A stretch of DNA of 64,000 bases from Caldilinea sp. CFX5 (GCA_021405325.1 QWII01000032.1:28428-92427); one strand, 5' to 3'; positions 6,867 to 16,240 are shown, counted from the first letter of the stretch. Program-made: numbers and translations. Notes: generated from the sequence alone by a model not told the origin.

Positions 6867-9800
6867 TTACTGCGGCCCTTCCATGAGCAACAGCGACGGC
6901 ACCTTCTCTGGATCGGCCAGTCGCATCAGTTCGTAACCGATGCCAGCCAGTCCTGTCATCAACCCCGGCGTCTCGACTCCGCCCGGCACGCCACAGCGCC
7001 ACCCGGTGGCGTCGGTTTCATGCAGGATCGAACCGGCCAGTTGACGCGCTTTTTCTAGCCATTCCGCTTGCCCCAACACAGTCGCCGCTTTGACAAAGAG
7101 TTCAAGATTGCCTAAATCCCCATGACAGAGAGAGTGACCGCCGCCAAAACCAGCGCAGGCTGTGCTTTGTAAGGCAGCGTCAACCTCACCGCGTAACAAC
7201 GGGTCGCGCACTTGAGGGAACAACGCCAACCGTGCCAGCCCAATCCCCGGCGCCCCGTGACACCAGGCGTGCATAAACTTCTCTTCGTGTTGATGGCCTG
7301 TTGCTGTTTCCGACATGGTACGGAGATCAACCCAATTGCCAACGGCCGGGGCAAAGAGGGAACGTTCATAGCGCAACGCCTCCTCGGCAATATGGCGATA
7401 GTACGGATTGTCACAGAGATCAGCCGCCGTGAATAATGCCCAGGCAATGCCGGCCGCCCCATGTGAAAAGCCGGCCAACGGCTGTCCGCCCATGTTGGGG
7501 ACAACCCAGCCGACGCCATTGGGCATCACTTGCGCCTGGGCGACCAGATGGACAGCGCAATGTTTGATCAACGCCAGCGGTCGCGGGTCGTCGATGCAAC
7601 GGTGTAGTGCCGCCGCTGCCGCAATACAACCAGCCGCGCCACCGATCACGTCGAACTGGACATCTTGATCAACAAACTGCATAGCGACACCGATAAGGTC
7701 AGCGGCCTTGGCCCACAGATCAGGCCGTTGCCACAGGTGACCAAGGTGCGTCAACGTATAGATCAAACCGCCCCAGCCGCTAAAGCCACCGATATAGGAG
7801 AAGTTTGCCTGTAACGGCTTGGCTTGCGCCAATGTGGTGGCCAGCGCCGCTTCTGCCAGCTTTGTATAACGCTCCTCGGCGGTGATCTGGCCGAGGTAGG
7901 CAAAAAAGAGCGCTAACCCGGCGTGACCATCATAGAGGTGCATGGTCAATGGCGCTAGTGACCAACTCTCCTTCTCATCCAGCCCCAACCCGATCCAGAC
8001 AGCGTGATCGCCGTGGCGATGGGCCAAGCCGGCCAGGTGATCGCCAATGGTACGCGCCTTGGCGATAAGCATCTCACTGGTCAGCCTGCCGTCGTTGATT
8101 TCAGCCTGTCGGCTAGGTTCGCCGCTGCTGTTGTGATGGTGGCCGCCAGTCAGAGTCGCAAAGGATGCCTGGATATACCAAAGCTGGCGCGCCAGATCAG
8201 CTTCATCCATTGCGGCGATCCGGCGCTGCACCCGCGCCAGCCCACTTTCGGCCAGAAAATAGGGGATGATCTGTCCAGCACTATCCCACAAATGGGTGAC
8301 GGCCGGCTGGGTCAAAAAGATCGGCACATCGCCGCTGTGGAGATCACGCCGTTCTGCCGGTAACAGGCAGGCCAGTTGCGGCGCTGTAGCGACATCTTTC
8401 CAAAGCCGGGTATATAAACGATCCCGGTCGAGGGCATTGCGCAACAGATCGGGATGGCTGCTTTCTTGCAGCAAAAGGGCATAAGTGCGCGTCGCCCGCG
8501 CCACCACCCGAATTTCGTCATTGGCGAAGCGCGCCAGCGGCCCATCCGCCGCCAATAAGGTGGCGCGCTGAGAAAGCAACAGGCGATAAATTTGGGCAAA
8601 CCCCTGAGCAACCGCACCGGCCTGCGTGCGCACATCAATGGTTACGCCAGCCAACTGTGGGCGATGACCGCTGCTGCTAAACTCAACATGACGGCGGGTC
8701 AGGCGCATTTCGTCGGTGCCGACGCCTTCCCACACCGGCAACTTGTCAGGCGTCAGTTGGCGTTCACTGCCGCCGATGCCGCTAATATCAATCGCCGCCG
8801 CACCAGCATGAAATTGGAGCCGCTGGGGCAACATGCCGATACTCAGCACCGACTGGTCGAGCGCCTGTTGCGCCAGTTGGCCGGGGTCGTTGGGGTCATA
8901 GGCCATGATGTCGGGGTGAAACAAGGCTTCCAGGTCAATTAACATGGGGTGTTCACCAGCGGCAATCAGGTTTTCAAAGTGGAAATCAGCGGCATTCAGG
9001 GCATGGAGCAGCGCCAGATAGCCGCCTTGGCGTTGATAGAAGCGTTCAATTTCATCGGCGTTGGTGCAAGCGGTCGCCGCCACAAATTCGACCCACCCAT
9101 ATTCGTGGCGATCCAAAATTGTCAGTGTACGGAAGGTCGGTTGTGCGCCGTGTTGATTCAACCAAGTCAATAACTCCTGAAAATGGCTATCAACCGCCAG
9201 TGAACGCGGCTTGTAGACCAACCGATGTCCACCGGCAAAGCGCAAAATAGCGACAGAACGTCCCTGCCGATGGGTGTCGCCCGCGCCGATGCTGAGTTCG
9301 ACCAGCGCCCCAGGATGGTTGCCCTGATAAAACGTGGTTTGCAGGGCAGCCCAGTCCCATTGCAAGCGCTCTAGGATTTCAGCGACAGCATTGGTGGTCT
9401 GCTCCACTTTGGTCACCAACTGGCGCGCCAGCACAGGATATTCGGCCAGCAGCGCCAGGGCCAGCGCCGGGTCACAGAGGCGTTCGACAAAACTGGCAAA
9501 GCGTTCTTCTGCTGTCACGCCGGACAACAAGCCTTGCAGGCGAGCGACGTGCATCTCCAGCACCAGCGTGCGTTCGATCAGCGGCGGTAACTGGGCGACC
9601 AGCGTGCTGTATAGGGCCTGTTCGGTAAATTCAGCAGTAAAGAGGGTTGTGACCTGATCGTTGGCTAACCGTTGGCGCAAGCGCGCTGCTGCCCAGTATA
9701 ACAAAGGCGCAGTTAAGACAAGAAAGCCCTGTTTAGCGGCAAGCGCCTGCTTAGTTTCGCCGGTAGCTGTATAAGCCGTATATAACTCAGCCAACCAGGG

Positions 9801-10088
9801 CAGATCTGTGGCCTGCCGTTGGCGAAGCGCCTCAGGCGTTTCGCCAAGTAGGGTCGTCAGCCGTTCCGGGGTAAAGCCCGCGGCCTGACATTGTGCGGCA
9901 AAAGCGTCATCAGCTAGAAAGGGTGTTTCCGTGCGCCAGCGTTGCAAGCGGCGGGTGGCAACAGCCGCGTCAACCGTAGCAATTGCTCCCCGATTCCGCT
10001 CCGACAAGGTCAGCGCCTGCCACCAGGTGGGGGACGCAGCCAGTTGCGGGTCAATGGCAGAAGAAGATAACATAGGCTCTGATCGCAT
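6867..10088 (-). CDS. lanM: Class II lanthipeptide synthetase LanM
   Basis: 1073 residues, within the usual 900-1100 range. The N-terminal dehydratase (DUF4135) shows YKPRSLAVDSHF near residue 290, YGWVEFV near 330, and the HALNAADFHFENLIA and LIDLEALFHP kinase-like active-site motifs; it phosphorylates and eliminates Ser/Thr of the LanA core. The C-terminal LanC-like cyclase has GHAGLALFFAYLG, GFSHGAAGIAWAL, WCHGAPGIG (near 941) and SLCHGDLGNLEL (near 986), giving the Cys, Cys-His zinc ligands that activate Cys thiols. GGAG precedes the ATG by 8 bp. It follows lanA2, separated by a small hairpin at 10189-10217, and has its own terminator at 6793-6827. Confidence 0.97.
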   Translation of the reverse strand: MRSEPMLSSSAIDPQLAASPTWWQALTLSERNRGAIATVDAAVATRRLQRWRTETPFLADDAFAAQCQAAGFTPERLTTLLGETPEALRQRQATDLPWLAELYTAYTATGETKQALAAKQGFLVLTAPLLYWAAARLRQRLANDQVTTLFTAEFTEQALYSTLVAQLPPLIERTLVLEMHVARLQGLLSGVTAEERFASFVERLCDPALALALLAEYPVLARQLVTKVEQTTNAVAEILERLQWDWAALQTTFYQGNHPGALVELSIGAGDTHRQGRSVAILRFAGGHRLVYKPRSLAVDSHFQELLTWLNQHGAQPTFRTLTILDRHEYGWVEFVAATACTNADEIERFYQRQGGYLALLHALNAADFHFENLIAAGEHPMLIDLEALFHPDIMAYDPNDPGQLAQQALDQSVLSIGMLPQRLQFHAGAAAIDISGIGGSERQLTPDKLPVWEGVGTDEMRLTRRHVEFSSSGHRPQLAGVTIDVRTQAGAVAQGFAQIYRLLLSQRATLLAADGPLARFANDEIRVVARATRTYALLLQESSHPDLLRNALDRDRLYTRLWKDVATAPQLACLLPAERRDLHSGDVPIFLTQPAVTHLWDSAGQIIPYFLAESGLARVQRRIAAMDEADLARQLWYIQASFATLTGGHHHNSSGEPSRQAEINDGRLTSEMLIAKARTIGDHLAGLAHRHGDHAVWIGLGLDEKESWSLAPLTMHLYDGHAGLALFFAYLGQITAEERYTKLAEAALATTLAQAKPLQANFSYIGGFSGWGGLIYTLTHLGHLWQRPDLWAKAADLIGVAMQFVDQDVQFDVIGGAAGCIAAAAALHRCIDDPRPLALIKHCAVHLVAQAQVMPNGVGWVVPNMGGQPLAGFSHGAAGIAWALFTAADLCDNPYYRHIAEEALRYERSLFAPAVGNWVDLRTMSETATGHQHEEKFMHAWCHGAPGIGLARLALFPQVRDPLLRGEVDAALQSTACAGFGGGHSLCHGDLGNLELFVKAATVLGQAEWLEKARQLAGSILHETDATGWRCGVPGGVETPGLMTGLAGIGYELMRLADPEKVPSLLLMEGPQ

Positions 10089-10188
10089 AAAACATCTCCA
10101 GCGTATGGGAAAACCAAAGGCGGCGAGGGCATAGCTTTATAAATCGGACCCTTGGATCTTAAAGCTTAAAACCAACTTACGCAAAAAT

Positions 10189-10217
10189 GCAGCGGCTATG
10201 AGGAAGATAGCCACTGC
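10189..10217. terminator. Hairpin between lanA2 and lanM (attenuator candidate)
   Basis: gcagcggctat (10189-10199) pairs with atagccactgc (10207-10217) with one mismatch. On the minus strand it is followed by ATTTTTGC, so it can act as a weak terminator that limits readthrough from lanA2 into lanM. The plus strand also has a T-run, so it may work both ways. Confidence 0.6.
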
Positions 10218-10253
10218 GTTTTTGTTTGCTATTCTCATGCTTGACCTGGCGGA

Positions 10254-10478
10254 CTAGCCGATGGTGAGGTCACAGCCATACTGCGGGGTGAGAATCTGGC
10301 AGACCCGACCACAGGTGCCGGTGAAGTAGCTGCGTCCACCCGCAACCGCCGCCATCTCTTCTTCGGGCAGTTCGACCAGACCAGCCGGGTGTTGCGGCAG
10401 AGCGGCCAGTTCCTCGGCGCTCAAGGTGGCGCGAAATTCAGCATCTTTCCAAGCGCGAATCAGATTCATCGTGTTCAT
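10254..10478 (-). CDS. lanA2: Class II lanthipeptide precursor, copy 2
   Basis: 74 residues from the ATG at 10478, with AAGGAG 8 bp upstream. The protein is identical to LanA1 in both leader and core, yet the genes differ at about 15 of 225 positions, all silent, including TAG instead of TAA as stop. That pattern means selection has kept the peptide constant after duplication. It is the first gene of the lanA2-lanM transcription unit. A Gly-Gly site follows residue 46, and the core contains three Cys, four Thr and one Ser. Confidence 0.93.
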   Translation of the reverse strand: MNTMNLIRAWKDAEFRATLSAEELAALPQHPAGLVELPEEEMAAVAGGRSYFTGTCGRVCQILTPQYGCDLTIG

Positions 10479-10557
10479 GTTTGTCACTCCTTATGTGTTA
10501 TCTATTGACTGTTTTGATTGTTTTTGTTGAACGTTTGTGTTGGCGTTCGATGGCTTT

Positions 10558-10563
10558 AGTATA
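10558..10563 (-). promoter_or_regulatory. Putative -10 element of the lanA2 promoter
   Basis: TATACT on the minus strand, the exact counterpart of 6551-6556, embedded in a block (gatggctttagtatagcg) that is unchanged between the cassettes. The -35 region is weak but also conserved. Confidence 0.5.
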
Positions 10564-10688
10564 GCGAAGTGTGGGCGTCGTCACGATGGCCTACGCTACG
10601 GCGTTTCTGTGTTCGTGCGCACAGGTGGAGAGATTGCTAAACTACTGTCGCCACGGCGCTCCTGGGTGGCCAGGTGTGGGGCATCACC

Positions 10689-10759
10689 TATCACCGCGAA
10701 TCATAGGATTAGCGAATCTACTCGTGGCTGATTCGCTAATCCTATGATTCGCGGTGATA
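10689..10759. repeat. Perfect 30-bp-arm palindrome in lanA cassette B
   Basis: Arms 10689-10718 and 10730-10759 are perfect inverted repeats around the 11-nt loop tactcgtggct. The reverse complement of this loop, agccacgagta, matches the loop of copy A at 10 of 11 positions, so the loop lies the other way round. Confidence 0.9.
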
Positions 10760-10799
10760 TTGGCAGGCTATCCTCCGTCCACTGTCCTCTAGCGTCAAT

Positions 10800-10833
10800 A
10801 AAAACGGCCCCACCCACACTGGATGGAGCCGTT
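10800..10833 (-). terminator. Intrinsic terminator of the PhyH gene, homologous to the lanM terminator
   Basis: AACGGCTCCATCC pairs with a GGGTGGGGCCGTT arm and is followed by a T-run on the minus strand, 27 nt after the stop of the PhyH gene. It is the duplicate of 6793-6827, so the terminator moved together with lanA. Confidence 0.8.
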
Positions 10834-10859
10834 GTAGCAGCGGTAATGGTTACAATTTT

Positions 10860-11858
10860 CTACCGCACAAAGACCATATCACCATCGTCCGAACCCATCA
10901 TCGGCAACGAACCGACGCCATTGTCCGCTCTTTCCTCCGTGGCGGCGCAAGGGGTGCCAAACTTGGGTTGGGCAAAGGGCAGATGGGTGTTACCACGCCC
11001 CAGAATGTGGAGATAGTTGGCCGCCGGCCCTTCCCAACTAGCCCCATGATTCCACGGCACCCAGGCGCGGGCGTTGCAATAGTGCGAGACAAAGGCGCGA
11101 CGGAAGCGATCCGTTGTCCGGTTGGGATATGAACGGTGCAGCAGATGGCTATGAAAAAAGATGACATCTCCCGGCTCGACAAGACAGGGAATAGGATCGG
11201 GGTAAGTTCGCGCCACTTTTGTCAACGTATTTGCCTCATCATCCAGTGAACTGACCTGCTCGACATGACCCAAATCGGCAAACGAATCTTCGGCGTAGAG
11301 ATGGTCGCGATCCGGCGTCGGATAGATCGGCTCGGTATGCGAGCCAGGCGTGACATAGAGACAGCCGTTGGCCTCATCGGCGCGATCCAGGGCAATCCAG
11401 ACCCCGATCAACGTTTCGGGATAAGTGGTGATGTAGTAAGCATCCTGGTGCCAGCCCTGACCGCCATGCCCCGGCGGGTTGAGAAAGAGCATGGTCTGTA
11501 GCGCCAGCACATCTGGCCCGATCAGCGCTTCGAGGACATCCAGCACACGGGGATAGAGCAAATACCGCTCGGCGGTTTCAAATTGGCGGTGCAGCATGTG
11601 GATGCGGGAGAAGCGTTTGTAGAGTTCCTGGAGGTCGGTTGTCGCCGGTTGGGCAACGCCGGGAATGGTAATGCGCCCATAGAGAAGATCCATACCCCAG
11701 GTGCGCATAATCTCGACATCGGCCTGCTCCACCAGGCCACGGACAATCAAATAACCGTTGCGCTGATAATGTTTATACTCATCCACCTTGACCCGATAGC
11801 GTGGCAGATCCCAGGCTTGGGGCTGTGGATGCGCCACGGTTCCGTTTTGCGTTTTCAT
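10860..11858 (-). CDS. Phytanoyl-CoA dioxygenase (PhyH) family protein next to the lanthipeptide genes
   Basis: 332 residues from the ATG at 11858, which has AGGAG upstream; in-frame codons further upstream lack it. The Fe(II) ligands are readable: HxD in GQGWHQDAYY, the distal His in FFHSHLLHRSYPNRT, and a downstream Arg for 2-oxoglutarate. GSHTEPIYPT is typical of the family. It is the gene immediately upstream of lanA2 on the same strand but has its own terminator. 2-Oxoglutarate oxygenases do modify lanthipeptides (CinX hydroxylates an Asp of cinnamycin), and the core here has one Asp, but PhyH proteins are also common standalone enzymes. The tailoring role is therefore only a hypothesis. 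Confidence 0.88.
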   Translation of the reverse strand: MKTQNGTVAHPQPQAWDLPRYRVKVDEYKHYQRNGYLIVRGLVEQADVEIMRTWGMDLLYGRITIPGVAQPATTDLQELYKRFSRIHMLHRQFETAERYLLYPRVLDVLEALIGPDVLALQTMLFLNPPGHGGQGWHQDAYYITTYPETLIGVWIALDRADEANGCLYVTPGSHTEPIYPTPDRDHLYAEDSFADLGHVEQVSSLDDEANTLTKVARTYPDPIPCLVEPGDVIFFHSHLLHRSYPNRTTDRFRRAFVSHYCNARAWVPWNHGASWEGPAANYLHILGRGNTHLPFAQPKFGTPCAATEERADNGVGSLPMMGSDDGDMVFVR

Positions 11859-12104
11859 GCTTGCTGCTCCTCTTTTGATCTTCGCTGACATGCCGGTCGG
11901 CACGAACGTTTACCCTGAAAAGGCATTGTAACAGGACGGGTAAGCCTGAGCAAAGCGGTTTTGCGCTGACTGGGCGCGACGACCAAACGTCAGGCCCGCC
12001 GCTTGTCAGTACCGTAGATGTCAGGGTAGCCCGCCCCCACTGTCAGACGCAGGTCATGCAGGCTCCTATTCCCGGCGCGATACTTTTGCCATAAGGAGGT
12101 GCAA

Positions 12105-12362
12105 ATGATGAGTCCAACATTACTGGAAGCGGCTATTGTGCTTGTTCTGATCATTCTCGGTTGGCAAATTGGCATTCAACTTGCCCCGCAAGTGCTGAGC
12201 TACTGGCGGACAGCCCGCCGCCAACTTGATCAGATCGAACAAACCGATGACCGCCAATTAGAACAAGCGCCGTCCGCTGAGCAGCCGCTCTCTTCACGAA
12301 AGGAAAATACAAATGACAAAGCAATTAGACCCAAGCAAGATGATTCAATTACCTACCTCTAA
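12105..12362 (+). CDS. Small single-pass membrane protein upstream of SPFH protein
   Basis: 85 residues from the ATG at 12105, preceded by a strong AAGGAGG. Residues about 5-30 form one hydrophobic helix (ALEAAIVLVLIILGW-like), followed by a charged Gln/Glu-rich tail. The last 50 bp overlap the start of the SPFH gene, so the two are co-transcribed and likely coupled. I do not recognise the family. It may be an assembly partner of the SPFH protein, as small membrane proteins often accompany stomatin/NfeD-type operons, but no NfeD features are seen. Confidence 0.65.
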   Translation: MMSPTLLEAAIVLVLIILGWQIGIQLAPQVLSYWRTARRQLDQIEQTDDRQLEQAPSAEQPLSSRKENTNDKAIRPKQDDSITYL

Positions 12363-13308
12363 TCTCAAACTGCCGGCTCCCCGGCGGACCGCCACCCTGG
12401 TGACGATTGCCGCCGTGATGTTTGTCCTGCTGATTCTCTTCCGCATGTCGTTGCGTAACATCCGGCCCGGTTACGTAGGGATTGTCTTTGACAAGGTGAC
12501 GCACAAAGTGACTGCCGGCGCCAAGGAACCTGGCTGGGCGTTGATCAACCCCTTTACCCAGTCGATTCAGGAGTATCCGGTCACCATTCAGACCTATTCG
12601 ATGGTTTTCAAAAGCAGTGAAGGTCAGGTGAGTGGCGACGATAGCATCAAAGTCCAGAGCAGTGAAGGCCAGCAGATCAACCTGGATGTGGTGATCCAAT
12701 ACCAGGTCATCAAAGATGAAGCTGGCGCGCTCTATGAAGATTGGGGGGGAGCCAGCATTGAGACAGTCGAGGATCGCGTCGTGCGCCAATACACCCGCTC
12801 CCAGGTGCCGGTGATTGCTGCTCAGTATGGCTGGGAAGGGATCACCGCCAGTCGCCGCGGCGAGATTGCCGGCCAGGTTGCCGAGGCGTTGGACAAAGAA
12901 TTTGCCCGTCGCCATCTGGAATTAGTCTCGTTTGGTATTCGGGAAGTCCATCTGCCGGCAGCGCTACAACAGGCATTGGATACCAAAATCCAAGCCCAAC
13001 AGCAGGCGGAACAGCAGCAGTATCAGTTGGAACAGGCCAAGGTACGTGCTGAACAGGACAAAGTCGAAGCCCAAGGTCGCGCCGCCGCCGTCCAAGCCCA
13101 GGCCGAAGGTGACGCCCAAGCCATCCGCATCCGCGCCGACGCTCAGGCCGAAGCCAACCGTGTGCTAGCCGAAAGCCTGACACCAGAGTTGATCCGCTAC
13201 CAACAGATGCAGCGCTGGGATGGTCGGTTGCCGGTCTTCCAGGGTGGGAGCAGTGTTACGCCGTTGATTGATGCCAGCGCGTTGGTGAGTGGGACAATTA
13301 GTCAGTAA
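12313..13308 (+). CDS. SPFH/band 7 (prohibitin-like) membrane protein
   Basis: 331 residues with AAAGGA before the ATG. An N-terminal transmembrane helix (about residues 26-46) is followed by a band 7 domain starting RNIRPGYVGIVFDKV and including INLDVVIQYQV, then a long Ala/Gln/Glu coiled coil (about 215-285) with repeated QAQAEGDAQA-like segments, and an ELIRYQQMQRWDG tail. These proteins form large ring-like oligomers on membranes and organise proteases or membrane domains. The stop codon (TAA) lies inside the iterated-word hairpin at 13303-13428, and the gene converges with the nuclease gene at 13425. Confidence 0.9.
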   Translation: MTKQLDPSKMIQLPTSNLKLPAPRRTATLVTIAAVMFVLLILFRMSLRNIRPGYVGIVFDKVTHKVTAGAKEPGWALINPFTQSIQEYPVTIQTYSMVFKSSEGQVSGDDSIKVQSSEGQQINLDVVIQYQVIKDEAGALYEDWGGASIETVEDRVVRQYTRSQVPVIAAQYGWEGITASRRGEIAGQVAEALDKEFARRHLELVSFGIREVHLPAALQQALDTKIQAQQQAEQQQYQLEQAKVRAEQDKVEAQGRAAAVQAQAEGDAQAIRIRADAQAEANRVLAESLTPELIRYQQMQRWDGRLPVFQGGSSVTPLIDASALVSGTISQ

Positions 13309-13428
13309 GACAGTAGAACAGTAAAACAGTAAGGCAGTCGGTTAGAAAGTGAAACAATTGATACTGACCGACTGCCTTACTGTTTTACTGTCTTACTGAT
13401 TTACTGTCTTACTGATTTACTGTCTTAC
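13303..13428. repeat. Iterated-word hairpin joining two convergent genes
   Basis: Left arm 13303-13342 holds five 8-bp words of the type cagtaaNN; right arm 13367-13428 holds about eight complementary words. The inner four words pair almost perfectly. The TAA stops of both converging genes (13306-13308 on plus, 13425-13427 on minus) are part of the words. It is a likely bidirectional transcription terminator. Confidence 0.85.
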
Positions 13429-15203
13429 TCGGCTGGTGTGTCAGCTTGGTCCGGTGTCCACTCGTCTCGGTAGACTAACTCCCACCCATTGTAAACCAGG
13501 ATCAGGTGCTTCAACGGCACCTGATCCGCGACTTTGCGGATGCGCTCATCGTTGCTATAGCGCACAAATTGCCCCTTCGCCTCGTCAATCTTTTCCTGCA
13601 ATTTGACCTGATTGTACTCACTGCGTGCAATGTACTTCAACTCGATCAGGTAGCCAAACTTCATATCCGGGTAGCGGGCCAGGAAAGGCTCCAAATAGAG
13701 ATCGACGAATCCACCACCCATTTCCCGTTCTGACCAGGTGAGAAAGTAGTGAGTAATGTTGAGATAGGCAAGCAGAAAGCCTTGAATGACTTTTTCACCA
13801 TTCAAGTAGTCACGTACCGAAGTCTGCTGTCTTATTTCCTGGGCGAGATAGTCAAAGAGTAGTCGCCACTCGCCGTGGTAGGCCATCGCTTGCAAGAATT
13901 TGGATAGCTGCCATAGATCGATGCGGAAAACGTCGACATCTTGATAGCTCTCGCGCAGATAACTATAGAGCAGATCCTTGACCGTCAAATTCGGAATGCG
14001 AAGTAAAGACTGCCCTTCTCGTTCGCCAGCGAAGGTGAGCAAACCAAAATAAACCAGTAGAGAAATAAAGTTCTGTCGTTGTAGTAGCGTTTCTAAGGGG
14101 AAACTCCGTATCACGGGGCCAACCGCTTCGCCAGTCTCAATGATTGACTTCAATTGACTAAAATTCCCATTCAGCCGTTTGTCAATTGTGATCAGATGGC
14201 GCAGCTTTTTATAATCGATGCGGATATTTTCATCCACCAACGTTTGGGGCAGAGCTTCCCGATCCTGCATCGCTTCCAGAAAATACAGCACCATATCTGA
14301 GTTAAAAAGATCGATATTTGCTTCTTCGGAAAAACGATAATGGTTATACCATTCTTGCATCAACGGCAGCGCTTTGGCCGTTGTCAACCGGAAGCTGCCG
14401 ACATTTTGGTAGTAATGCAGCATGGTCGTTACATCTGTTTCCGTAAAACCAACCATCTCATTGAATTTCACATCAAGACTGATATTTTTGCCGATGTTAA
14501 AACCGCTCGTCACGTCATCCATTGTCACAGGGGAAACGCCTGTGATAAACAAGCGGCGCAAGCCAGCCATACGACCAGTGGTAGCGCCTTTGAGCATATT
14601 GAAAAAGTGGCGATAAAACCCTGCGCCATGTGTCAATTCGTGATAAGCATATTGACCAGCAGTGGTGAGAATGGTGTTGGTGAAATTATCATACTCATCG
14701 ATAAATAAGTAGACTTTTAGTTGTTTGTCTGCTGCATAGAAGAAGATCTGACGTAGTTGGCTTTCTGTCGTTGGACTTTTCAGAATCTCTTCTCGCTCAT
14801 TGTCATCAAAATGCTGAGCGTAGCGGGATAAAAAATTCTTTATCACCTGATTGCCATAGTCCTCGAATGAAGCTTCAACTTGCTTCAATTCCGGCTTGAT
14901 CACCGCAAAGTTGAAAGTAATGGTCAGATAGCTGTTACGCTCTGCCGTCGGGTGTTGACCAATGTACGTATCACCAAAGAGCCGGTCAAAATTTTCCCGC
15001 TCGTTGACATCATAGTAGACATCCAACATGGTGAGCAAAAGCGTTTTGCCAAAACGGCGCGGACGGATAAAAAAGAGATAATAGGGCGCAGCTTCCAGCA
15101 ATGGGATAAAGCTGGTTTTGTCCACGTAATAGGAGTTATCGACCCGCAGGCGGCGGTAGTCGCCATTGCCGTAGGGAATCCGTTTGACCGGTACACTTGT
15201 CAT
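13425..15203 (-). CDS. AAA-ATPase-like / PD-(D/E)XK nuclease protein (DUF1703 type), second copy
   Basis: 592 residues from the ATG at 15203, with GGAG 7 bp upstream. The N-terminal NSYYVDKTSFIPLLE signature is followed by RPRRFGKTLLL (Walker A-like) and VYLFIDEYDNF (Walker B-like); the C-terminus has FVDLYLEPFL...GYLIELKYIA, the D...ExK nuclease core. It has the same architecture as the protein at 2.2-3.7 kb but belongs to a longer subfamily with low similarity. A TATAAT sequence at 15245-15250 on the minus strand may be its promoter. The function of the family is not established. Confidence 0.85.
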   Translation of the reverse strand: MTSVPVKRIPYGNGDYRRLRVDNSYYVDKTSFIPLLEAAPYYLFFIRPRRFGKTLLLTMLDVYYDVNERENFDRLFGDTYIGQHPTAERNSYLTITFNFAVIKPELKQVEASFEDYGNQVIKNFLSRYAQHFDDNEREEILKSPTTESQLRQIFFYAADKQLKVYLFIDEYDNFTNTILTTAGQYAYHELTHGAGFYRHFFNMLKGATTGRMAGLRRLFITGVSPVTMDDVTSGFNIGKNISLDVKFNEMVGFTETDVTTMLHYYQNVGSFRLTTAKALPLMQEWYNHYRFSEEANIDLFNSDMVLYFLEAMQDREALPQTLVDENIRIDYKKLRHLITIDKRLNGNFSQLKSIIETGEAVGPVIRSFPLETLLQRQNFISLLVYFGLLTFAGEREGQSLLRIPNLTVKDLLYSYLRESYQDVDVFRIDLWQLSKFLQAMAYHGEWRLLFDYLAQEIRQQTSVRDYLNGEKVIQGFLLAYLNITHYFLTWSEREMGGGFVDLYLEPFLARYPDMKFGYLIELKYIARSEYNQVKLQEKIDEAKGQFVRYSNDERIRKVADQVPLKHLILVYNGWELVYRDEWTPDQADTPAE

Positions 15204-15258
15204 GCTCTGCTCCAATCTGCACCAGGCGTGATAAAACTTCCTCGATTATAACAGAAAA

Positions 15259-15280
15259 TCCGGGTAATTCCTCACCCGGA
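15259..15280 (-). terminator. Terminator of the sugar ABC operon
   Basis: tccgggt (15259-15265) pairs with acccgga (15274-15280), followed on the minus strand by ATTTTCTGTT. It lies 40 nt after the permease stop. A close relative (agccgggta...tacccggct with the same TTTTCTGTTATA tail) occurs at 18327-18349. Confidence 0.65.
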
Positions 15281-15320
15281 CGCTTCTGAATAATCAGTTG
15301 CCTATGCAATTACTGGCGCT

Positions 15321-16229
<909 letters not shown>

Positions 16230-16240
16230 CGTGCTGCCTC

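Larger units (their letters stand above)
10254..10833. repeat. Duplicated lanA cassette, copy B
   Basis: Second copy of the terminator-palindrome-promoter-lanA unit, co-linear with 6252-6827 and in the same orientation. Differences are scattered substitutions and a few short indels in the A/T-rich leader near 10510-10530. The palindrome loop is inverted relative to copy A. Confidence 0.92.
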
